From Bacteroidia bacterium (GTDB taxonomy: Bacteria > Bacteroidota > Bacteroidia > NS11-12g > UBA955), in the NCBI GenBank assembly GCA_014376345.1, contig JACMRS010000346.1, positions 1 to 14,884 on the forward strand: 14,884 nucleotides of DNA. Direction: 5' to 3'. The notes beneath the pieces were generated by a model. That model had not been told where the DNA came from. It saw only the letters and a list, made by a program, of their open reading frames with translations, and made no database searches. Numbering within the stretch: position 1 is the first letter of the stretch; each line of letters opens with the position of its first letter. Position numbers and translations under genes: made by a program. Positions 8,011-13,838 of the stretch are shown here, piece by piece.

Positions 8011-8036
8011 TAGAGACGCGATTTATCGCCTCTCTA
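8011..8036. repeat. REP palindrome in the RAYT leader
   Basis: Arms TAGAGACGCGAT (8011-8022) and ATCGCCTCTCTA (8025-8036) pair at 11 of 12 positions around a TT loop. It abuts the right direct repeat and lies between the candidate promoter at 8039-8046 and the transposase ATG, so it would form a hairpin at the 5' end of that mRNA. Confidence 0.8.
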
Positions 8037-8075
8037 TGCAAATATATGAAATGGTATTTGATTTTATAACACAAT
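8037..8075. repeat. Right copy of the 39-bp direct repeat flanking the RAYT gene
   Basis: This matches 7311-7349 in the same orientation with two substitutions, an offset of 726 bases. After it, AATGCACGAT and AATGCACAAT (8073-8092) form a 10-bp tandem duplication absent from the left copy. Beyond that, the homology continues into the REP palindrome. Confidence 0.9.
8039..8046 (-). promoter_or_regulatory. Candidate RAYT promoter (-7 element) in the right direct repeat
   Basis: The minus strand reads TATATTTG, identical to the element upstream of crtZ because both sit in the duplicated 39-bp sequence. It lies 52 bases from the transposase ATG, with the REP hairpin between them. Confidence 0.35.
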
Positions 8076-8088
8076 GCACGATAATGCA

Positions 8089-8128
8089 CAATATGTAGAG
8101 ACGCGATTAATCGCGTCTCTACATATTG
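8089..8128. repeat. Perfect 40-bp REP palindrome
   Basis: The left arm CAATATGTAGAGACGCGATT (8089-8108) and the right arm at 8109-8128 are exact reverse complements with no loop. This is the best-preserved REP in the window. It lies 41 bases downstream of the mgtC stop and could also end or protect that transcript. Confidence 0.9.
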
Positions 8129-8169
8129 GTTATTACAGAGGATTCATAATGAATTATCCGCGCAAATCA

Positions 8170-8814
8170 TCAAACATCAATAGAAATAATTTCTTCATCT
8201 TTTGAAAGCATATCCAGCAATTTATGGTGAGCCTCAGGCCTTCCCTGTGTTTCCCAGGTGCCGGATGATATGGTATGACTAATACGGAGTCTTGTATTTT
8301 TGAATTTTAGTTTAGATTCAGAAAAGGTGCCTTCTATAACTTCTATCGACCTGCTTTTTGAAAATGTAATCGTATAACTTCTAACTTTATTTACTTTTTC
8401 AATGCTGTATTCAAGTTTAGAAAAAACAAGTAAAACTACAAGCACCACGGCAGTAACAATAAACGCAAGATTATAATCGCCAGCTCCAATGGCCATTCCA
8501 ATTGCTGAAACTGACCATATTGTAACAGCTGTAGTTAATCCGGACACTTTATCATTATATCTGAAAATGGCTCCGGCACCCAGAAAACCTATCCCAGTAA
8601 TAATATTGGCAGCTATTCTGTCGTGAGAGCCCGGACCACCGATATTGTAAGATAGTATCGTAAATAAAGTAGCACTAACACAAATCAGAATTATGGTACG
8701 AAAGCCCGCAGACTTGCTCCTGTATTCACGTTCAGCACCCAAAAGCGCCCCAATTACAACAGAAATCAACAATTTTACACTGTCTATCTTAAATATTTCA
8801 TCATATTCAAACAT
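8170..8814 (-). CDS. MgtC/SapB family inner-membrane protein
   Basis: This is a 214-residue protein with an N-terminal membrane domain and a soluble C-terminal domain of about 75 residues. The family signatures are present: LLISVVIGALLGAERE near residues 15-30, AGFRTIILICVSATLFT at 36-52, RIAANIITGIGFLGAGAIF at 66-84 and GLTTAVTIWSVSAIGMAIGAG at 92-112, followed by another hydrophobic helix to about 131. MgtC in Salmonella supports growth at low magnesium and in macrophages by inhibiting the ATP synthase. Most family members outside pathogens have no assigned role, so I give no symbol. The tail (YTITFSKSRSIEVIEG onward) resembles the ACT-like domain seen in many relatives. It stands alone between a bidirectional terminator and the REP/RAYT unit. 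No clear -7 element was found upstream. Confidence 0.92.
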   Translation of the reverse strand: MFEYDEIFKIDSVKLLISVVIGALLGAEREYRSKSAGFRTIILICVSATLFTILSYNIGGPGSHDRIAANIITGIGFLGAGAIFRYNDKVSGLTTAVTIWSVSAIGMAIGAGDYNLAFIVTAVVLVVLLVFSKLEYSIEKVNKVRSYTITFSKSRSIEVIEGTFSESKLKFKNTRLRISHTISSGTWETQGRPEAHHKLLDMLSKDEEIISIDV

Positions 8815-8847
8815 AGCCGCAATTTAACCTTTTAACATCAGCATAAT

Positions 8848-8883
8848 AAAAAAGCCGTTGCATAATTTATGCAACGGCTTTTT
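8848..8883. terminator. Bidirectional intrinsic terminator between the M49 peptidase and mgtC
   Basis: Arms GCCGTTGCATAA (8854-8865) and TTATGCAACGGC (8867-8878) pair perfectly around one T. They are flanked by six A on the left and five T on the right. On the minus strand the hairpin is followed by a T-run, as expected for termination after the peptidase gene that ends at 8901. Confidence 0.9.
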
Positions 8884-8900
8884 GAAATTCTCCTTAACGA

Positions 8901-10955
8901 TTAATTTTCGTATGGAAGAAAATTATATGTTTTACCATACCTAAGCATTTGTTCAGTAAATGATTCCGGCTCATCCATTGTTACGTTTTTATCATCAGTT
9001 ATAGTGTATTTTGGCTGTATAAATCCACCATACGGCGCAATATCAAGCTTAGACACTCTTGATAAAACTTCTTTATGAATTTTCTGATCTACTTTAACAC
9101 CATAAGTTTCAACAAGTTTTTTTCCACCTTCATAATCGCCGGTAGATTTAATGCGCTGAATTTCTTTTAAAAGTTCTCCGAAAAGCACACGAAGCTTAGC
9201 ATAATCTTTAATAACAAAAAATGTTTTACCATCTTTCATAACCTTTTCAATAACCTTTGCAGATTTACCTTTTTCGTAAACCCAGCTTGCAACAAGCTGT
9301 CTGTTTCTCATGTGATCTTCTTCAATGTTTTCACCCGGTTGCAACCTTCTAAGCTGAAGCATTAAACCACCACGGATATACCCTTCATACTCTGTTTTTC
9401 CAACTTCAAGACTTGGCATAACACCCATATCTACAAGCTTTTGATCCATAATATAATATAAAGCAACTAAATCTGCACGGGCTTCTTCAAGAGTGCTACC
9501 ATAATTACCCATATCATCTTTAGTTTTTCCAGGCATCATCTGACCGCTGGCATGGCCTATTACTTCGTGCATTGCAGTATGTAGTTTACCTGCAAGGGCA
9601 CCGTATTCTTTAGCTCTTTTAGCTTCTTCTCCGGTATAGCAAAACTCATTAAGAATTCCATCTGAACTCACGGTTGCATAAGCTTCAACAATATTACCAA
9701 GACTAACAGATTTAGAACCATGCTTCTCTCTAATCCATTCTGCATTCGGAAGATTAATTCCGATTGGCGTAGATGGAGCAGCATCACCTGCTTCCATAGC
9801 TACATTGACTACTTTATAAGTTACACCTTTTACATTTTTCTTTTTAAACTCAGGCATAATCGGAGAATTATCCTCAAACCATTGTGCATTTCCTGCAATA
9901 GTTTTCATTCTGTCACTTGCATCAAAATCTTTAATTTCAACTGCACTTTCATAATCTGCTCTCAACCCGATCGGATCATGGTAAACTTCAATAAATCCAT
10001 TAATGAAATCAACCGAACTGTTAAGATCTTTAACCCATTTAATATTGCACTCATCCCACACTTTCAAATCTCCTGTTTTATAAAATTTAACAAGAAGAGT
10101 AAGATATTCAGCCTGTTCAGGAGTTTCCGCAACAATTATGGCATTTTCCAACCAAAAAGTAATTTTATCAATTGCCTGACCATACATCCCTCCTGACTTC
10201 CATACTTTTTCAAAAAGCTGACCGTCTTTTTTAACAAGTTTCGAATTTAATCCATAAGATATTGGCTCCGTTTCAGAGGCGTTCTTTTTTGAATTGTAAA
10301 AATCCATTACTTCTTTTTCAGTAACACCTTCGTAAAAATTGCTGGCAGATTTCACAATGTGATCAACACCCGCATCTTTATTAACCCGTTTACCATCTAT
10401 ACTCGGATCAAAAAGTATCGGAATAATCCATTCAACAAATTGCTCTTTTGTCTGACCTTGCATTAAAGGGAAATCTGCTGCTGGTGTTTTAGCTACAAGT
10501 TCTCTAAAATAATTAATCGAGAATTCGGGAATAATTTTGGTTTCAGAATAATGGTGGTGAATACCGTTGCTGAACCAAACGCGTTTTAGATAAACCTCAA
10601 AACGTTTGAAATCATCTGTACCACGGGCTTCGCTGTAATTTTCGTAAAGCGTTTCAAGAGTTTTTCTGATACGAAGGTTGTATTTATAATTTTGATCATA
10701 AACAATATCACGTCCGCTAAGTGCGGCTTCACTCAGATAATAAACTAGTTCCTTTTGTTTTGGCGAAAGTTTATCAAATCCGGGAACATTGTATTTTATA
10801 ACCTGTAAATCAGCAAATCGGCTTTCATCAACGTAAAGTTTATAAACAACCTTGGCAGTTGCCGGATCAATTTTTTGTACTTTTGGTTTTTTGTCTGCCG
10901 TAAACGCTACAAGTGCGCCCAGACTAACAATTCCTGCGTAAATTAGTGGTTTCAT
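8901..10955 (-). CDS. Dipeptidyl peptidase III (peptidase family M49), probably exported
   Basis: DPP III is a zinc exopeptidase that removes dipeptides from the N terminus of short peptides. The hallmark six-residue zinc motif HEVIGH is at residues 463-468, and EEARAD, which supplies the third zinc ligand, is at 490-495, counting from the start chosen here. The 684-residue length fits bacterial DPP III. I start at 10955 because MKPLIYAGIVSLGALVAFTA forms a clean signal peptide ending before DKKPK, with no lipobox cysteine. An upstream ATG at 11015 would add 20 polar residues that hide it. Automated pipelines may name members of this family in other ways, but the HExxGH spacing is diagnostic of M49. 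Export would place it in the periplasm, processing peptides. A strong terminator follows. No exact promoter element is visible; AAAATTTG at 11004-11011 is one base off. Confidence 0.93.
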   Translation of the reverse strand: MKPLIYAGIVSLGALVAFTADKKPKVQKIDPATAKVVYKLYVDESRFADLQVIKYNVPGFDKLSPKQKELVYYLSEAALSGRDIVYDQNYKYNLRIRKTLETLYENYSEARGTDDFKRFEVYLKRVWFSNGIHHHYSETKIIPEFSINYFRELVAKTPAADFPLMQGQTKEQFVEWIIPILFDPSIDGKRVNKDAGVDHIVKSASNFYEGVTEKEVMDFYNSKKNASETEPISYGLNSKLVKKDGQLFEKVWKSGGMYGQAIDKITFWLENAIIVAETPEQAEYLTLLVKFYKTGDLKVWDECNIKWVKDLNSSVDFINGFIEVYHDPIGLRADYESAVEIKDFDASDRMKTIAGNAQWFEDNSPIMPEFKKKNVKGVTYKVVNVAMEAGDAAPSTPIGINLPNAEWIREKHGSKSVSLGNIVEAYATVSSDGILNEFCYTGEEAKRAKEYGALAGKLHTAMHEVIGHASGQMMPGKTKDDMGNYGSTLEEARADLVALYYIMDQKLVDMGVMPSLEVGKTEYEGYIRGGLMLQLRRLQPGENIEEDHMRNRQLVASWVYEKGKSAKVIEKVMKDGKTFFVIKDYAKLRVLFGELLKEIQRIKSTGDYEGGKKLVETYGVKVDQKIHKEVLSRVSKLDIAPYGGFIQPKYTITDDKNVTMDEPESFTEQMLRYGKTYNFLPYEN

Positions 10956-11090
10956 TCTATCTTTAAATTTTGAATCTGCAATATCAGCTTTATTTTGGCC
11001 AATGCAAATTTTCAATGTAAAAAATTGGTGAAAAGAATCATGCTTTAGCTTAAAACAATACTTCTGGAAAACAGATAATTAAAATATTAT

Positions 11091-12176
11091 TTAAAAGGGA
11101 TGGTCCGCTTTTAATTCTTCAGCAAGTGCAATAAGATCTTTAACCACAGGTATTACCAATGGAATTCCATCTGTTAATCTTGTTTTATACAATGCTGCTT
11201 CAGGCTCACCATGAATGATTACTTTTTTACCCTCTGCAGGCTCAGCATTCTTAAAACGATTGATCCAATGATCCATTCGTTTTTTAAACACTTCAGGATC
11301 CTCAAAACCATCAATTTGCATTGCACCTAAAAAATGTCCAAGTCCTTTGCCGGGAAGATCAGATTTTACAGGTAGAAATGACACAAACGGCGGTACCCAT
11401 GGTCCGTAATTTGCACCTCCAAGTACACCACTTAAAATATCTACAATAGCACCTAAACCATATCCTTTATGGGCTCCATGATCCTTATCACTGCCAAGCG
11501 GAAGCAGATAACCCCCACCTTTTAAGTCTTTTGGATTAGAAGTGTCGTTTCCTTCATTATTCTGCAACCAACCTAAAGGAACAGATTGACCATTTCTTTC
11601 TGCAATTTCAAGTTTACCATTAGCAGCAGCTGAAGTTGCCATATCTAATATAAACGCTTCCTCATTTAAAGCAGGAACAGCATAACAAATAGGATTGGTT
11701 CCCAGCATGCGTTCTTTGCTGTTTAAAGGCGCTACAAGCGGACTGGCATTGGTCATGCTCATTCCAATCATATCATGCTGAAGGGCCATCATTGCATGGT
11801 AAGCACCAATCCCAAAATGGTTGCTATTCTGAACTGCAATCCATCCTGATCCATGCGACTTTGCTTTGTCAATGGCAATTTCCATTGCTTTAGGAGCTAT
11901 AACAAGGCCGAGACCTGCATCACCATCTACAGTACCTGTCGAGTATTTATCGCGAACGAGTCTGACATTTGGCTTTGTATTGATACGACCAGCTTTCCAT
12001 AAACGGACGTAGCCACTTAATCTGGCAACACCATGAGAATCAATTCCACGGAGGTCGGCGCATATTAAAACATCTGCAGCCAGAAGTGCATCTTCATGAG
12101 AGCATCCGATTGCTTTTAAAATGTTTTCAGTAAATTGTCTGAGATCATTTTGGGAAAGAGTTTGTGATTCTGTCAT
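11091..12176 (-). CDS. LDH2/MDH2-family NAD(P)-dependent 2-hydroxyacid dehydrogenase
   Basis: The 361 residues match the LDH2 (malate/L-lactate dehydrogenase, YlbC/YiaK-type) fold, which is unrelated to classical malate dehydrogenases. Recognisable blocks are ADLRGIDSHGVARL with H48, VQNSNHFGIGAYH with the conserved H120, MATSAAANGKLEIA, VPLGWL, and LLPLGSDKDHGAHKGYGLG. Members reduce or oxidise 2-keto/2-hydroxy acids such as malate, sulfolactate, ureidoglycolate or diketogulonate, and the substrate cannot be told from sequence alone. The insert GSDKDHGAHKG has a longer charged and His-containing loop than the usual LLPLGG...GYKG. The ATG lies three bases after the stop of the LutA-like gene, so the two are almost certainly one operon. 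The partner hints at lactate, glycolate or malate metabolism. Confidence 0.9.
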   Translation of the reverse strand: MTESQTLSQNDLRQFTENILKAIGCSHEDALLAADVLICADLRGIDSHGVARLSGYVRLWKAGRINTKPNVRLVRDKYSTGTVDGDAGLGLVIAPKAMEIAIDKAKSHGSGWIAVQNSNHFGIGAYHAMMALQHDMIGMSMTNASPLVAPLNSKERMLGTNPICYAVPALNEEAFILDMATSAAANGKLEIAERNGQSVPLGWLQNNEGNDTSNPKDLKGGGYLLPLGSDKDHGAHKGYGLGAIVDILSGVLGGANYGPWVPPFVSFLPVKSDLPGKGLGHFLGAMQIDGFEDPEVFKKRMDHWINRFKNAEPAEGKKVIIHGEPEAALYKTRLTDGIPLVIPVVKDLIALAEELKADHPF

Positions 12177-12179
12177 AAA

Positions 12180-12893
12180 TCAAATCGCTTCTGCAAGAAT
12201 ATCAATAAGATGGAGTGTTGAGATTGAAATATTTTTTCTTTTTACAAAATCATCAATACGGGCACGGCAGATATCATCTGTCACCACAATAACTGATGCT
12301 CCCGTGGAAAGTGCTTCATCAATAATTGACTGAGTGAGATTTTCTGAAATATCAGGTGCGTTTACTGGAAGCGCATTTCCTGCACCGCAACAGGCATCGC
12401 TAAATTCAGGTCGGATCCAGTTTATATTTGTAAATTTAGAAACTGTTTCTTCAATATTTTGCTTGTTACACATGCAGGAAGAAAGCATAAAATAGGTCCC
12501 TGTAACTTTACTAAAATCGAGTTTGAGTGTAATTTCATCCAGATAAGAAAAAAGATCACGTGTTGACTCTACAACTTTATTACAAAGTAAATGTGATACA
12601 GTATTATTAAATATTTTGGGATAATAATCCTTAACCATCACTGCACATTGTGTTGAAGGAATTATTGTATGATGTCCATGGCGACCGGTCTGGAAGTCTG
12701 TAAGAAATTTTTCAGCTACAGCTTTAGCTGAGGCCTGGTCTCCTTTGTTTAGAAAAGGCAATCCACAGCAAGTTTGATTTTCATTAAAATCAACTTTCAC
12801 ATTGTGATGCTGAAGCAGCAACACAAGATTTTGTACCGTTTTTTGGTACAGGTGATTCATAAGACAGGGGACAAAAACAGTTGCTTCAGGCAT
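12180..12893 (-). CDS. LutA-like (Fe-S)-binding protein with two CCG domains
   Basis: The 237-residue protein has the length and layout of LutA/YkgE, one of three subunits of the iron-sulfur lactate oxidase LutABC. It also resembles the tail of GlcF and HdrB-like proteins. Each CCG (cysteine-rich) domain is visible. The first has C10 in FVPCLMNHLYQ, C42-C43 in NQTCCGLPFLNKGD, and C83 in PSTQCAVM. The second has C140 and C142 in SSCMCNK, C168-C169 in DACCGAGNALP, and C209 in DDICRARI. Such domains bind 4Fe-4S clusters and act in electron transfer or thiol chemistry. No LutB or LutC lies on either side in this window, so the usual complex is not encoded here. It is followed after three bases by the LDH2-family dehydrogenase. 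A TAnnTTTG element and a palindrome lie just upstream. Confidence 0.88.
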   Translation of the reverse strand: MPEATVFVPCLMNHLYQKTVQNLVLLLQHHNVKVDFNENQTCCGLPFLNKGDQASAKAVAEKFLTDFQTGRHGHHTIIPSTQCAVMVKDYYPKIFNNTVSHLLCNKVVESTRDLFSYLDEITLKLDFSKVTGTYFMLSSCMCNKQNIEETVSKFTNINWIRPEFSDACCGAGNALPVNAPDISENLTQSIIDEALSTGASVIVVTDDICRARIDDFVKRKNISISTLHLIDILAEAI

Positions 12894-12901
12894 AAAATTG
12901 C

Positions 12902-12915
12902 AGCAATTAATTGCT
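12902..12915. promoter_or_regulatory. 14-bp perfect palindrome at the expected transcription start of the lutA-like operon
   Basis: AGCAATTAATTGCT is its own reverse complement. It lies between the -7 element and the start codon, overlapping the predicted transcription start, a typical place for a repressor operator. It is AT-rich, so chance is possible, and no regulator gene is adjacent. Confidence 0.3.
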
Positions 12916-12920
12916 TAGTG

Positions 12921-12928
12921 CAAACATA
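12921..12928 (-). promoter_or_regulatory. -7 element of the lutA-like/LDH2 operon
   Basis: The minus strand reads TATGTTTG, an exact TAnnTTTG match, 28 bases from the ATG at 12893. This is the same spacing as for sprA. The upstream DNA is T-rich (TTTTTT about 25 bases away) without a clear TTTG. Confidence 0.45.
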
Positions 12929-13056
12929 GTCATGAATTATAAATTATGAATAAAAAATTAATGAATAAAAAGTGGAAGCAGGTATAGAATTAACATTGAA
13001 GGATTTAAGTTTCCGTTTAAATGTTCAAGCAAACCTTTTTATTATTTCAGCACATC

Positions 13057-13644
13057 CTAAGCAACCGGTAGAATTAAAGTTTCCCAGATGGCGTATTCTT
13101 TTGTAGAAGGATGGAGACCATCGCCTGCAACTAATGAACTATCTGTTCCCATAGCTTTAGACGGTTCGAAAAGATCAACTATTTTCAATTTTCTCAAATC
13201 TGCTTGTTCTTTAATAATGTCATTAAATTCAGATATTCCTTTAGATGCATCTTTTCCGTTTGTGTAATATTTACCGGTAGGAGTTACAGAAAAATCAGGA
13301 ATGGTTAAAAGAATCAATTTTGATTTATCGCCAAGTTTTTCCTGAACATGATCCAGAATAGCAATTAAATTTGTTTTAAATTCTGCATTAGTTGATCCTC
13401 TTACCCAATCATTTACACCAATACAAAGCGTTACAAAATCAGCATTAGAAGCATCAAATACAGGATATTCTTTTGTTATAACATCATGTGTGGTGTAACC
13501 TGTTACCGAAGGATTTGCAACTAGTTTTATATCAACTTCTGCAACATTTAAGTGCTCAGTTAATATTACAGGCCACGATTTAGATTGCGGCGAGCCTTCA
13601 CAAATAGTGTAAGAATCGCCCAGAGCGACATATTTTATTTGCAC
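13057..13644 (-). CDS. SGNH/GDSL-family hydrolase domain, separated from its signal peptide by a stop codon
   Basis: This frame encodes a 195-residue SGNH hydrolase, an esterase or lipase-like fold acting on acyl or acetyl esters; the substrate is unknown. Block I is ALGDSYTICEG with nucleophile S11, the GxND block is IGVNDW with N78, and the last block is DGLHPS with D175 and H178, so the catalytic residues are intact. The only start is a GTG at 13642-13644. Upstream in the same frame, 11 sense codons lead back to a TAA at 13675-13677. Beyond that TAA the frame continues into a lipoprotein signal peptide starting at 13740. The gene therefore looks like an outer lipoprotein hydrolase broken by one nonsense codon. 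As it stands it could only be made without a signal peptide, from the weak GTG. A sequencing error is the simplest alternative. Confidence 0.8.
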   Translation of the reverse strand: MQIKYVALGDSYTICEGSPQSKSWPVILTEHLNVAEVDIKLVANPSVTGYTTHDVITKEYPVFDASNADFVTLCIGVNDWVRGSTNAEFKTNLIAILDHVQEKLGDKSKLILLTIPDFSVTPTGKYYTNGKDASKGISEFNDIIKEQADLRKLKIVDLFEPSKAMGTDSSLVAGDGLHPSTKEYAIWETLILPVA

Positions 13645-13674
13645 CTTTGAAACTGACTCATTATTTCTAAGTTT

Positions 13675-13740
13675 TTATTTATTAGTACATCCGGAAATTA
13701 CAGCAAAAACACAAACTGTAATCATTTTCAAGTTATTCAT
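13675..13740 (-). pseudogene. Detached lipoprotein signal peptide of the SGNH hydrolase
   Basis: An ATG at 13738-13740 opens a 21-codon frame reading MNNLKMITVCVFAVISGCTNK and ending in TAA. It has a basic start, a hydrophobic core and a lipobox ISGC, so it is a type II signal peptide. The frame is the same as that of the hydrolase domain, with KLRNNESVSKVQIKYVALGDS following the stop. Changing that one codon would restore a normal lipoprotein of about 227 residues. Confidence 0.75.
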
Positions 13741-13780
13741 AATTAAATATACGCAGTAGTTTAATTACAGGTTTTAAAAC

Positions 13781-13810
13781 AAAAAGGGCTCTCTTTTCAG
13801 AGAGCCCTTT
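13781..13810 (-). terminator. Intrinsic terminator downstream of hppA
   Basis: Arms AAAGGGCTCTCT (13783-13794) and AGAGAGCCCTTT (13799-13810) pair perfectly around a TTTC loop. On the minus strand the stem is followed by TTTTTGTTTT. It lies 28 bases after the hppA stop and ends that transcript before the hydrolase. Confidence 0.92.
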
Positions 13811-13838
13811 ACAAATATATTAAATTAAATAAAAAATT

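Larger units (their letters stand above)
7311..8128. mobile_element. REP/RAYT unit: Y1 transposase gene with REP palindromes and flanking direct repeats
   Basis: The block contains a RAYT transposase gene at 7349-7987, a 39-bp direct repeat at 7311-7349 and 8037-8075 (37 of 39 positions equal), and four REP-like palindromes containing GAGACGCG or a close form. It lies between mgtC and crtZ. The homology between the two flanks continues past the 39 bp into the REP arms if a 10-bp tandem duplication in the right copy is allowed for. RAYT genes with neighbouring REP sequences are known in many bacteria; the outer boundaries given here are my reading. Confidence 0.7.

Noticed and set aside
7311..8075. 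The 39-bp repeats as a classic transposon target-site duplication
   Set aside because: They are far longer than usual target duplications, and HUH Y1 transposases are not known to make any. I treat them as part of a repeat module of unclear origin.
8011..8128. CRISPR-like array from repeated GAGACGCG motifs
   Set aside because: The repeats are palindromes of varying length with irregular spacing and no uniform spacers. No cas genes are present. They fit REP elements.
9720..10196. 158-codon plus-strand frame inside the M49 peptidase gene
   Set aside because: It is rich in Phe, Ile, Asn and Ser as expected for the complement of AT-rich coding DNA, and the opposite strand carries a well-supported gene.
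13812..13819. TAnnTTTG match between hppA and its terminator
   Set aside because: It sits directly before a strong terminator in very AT-rich DNA, so a promoter there would fire straight into a stop. Most likely chance.
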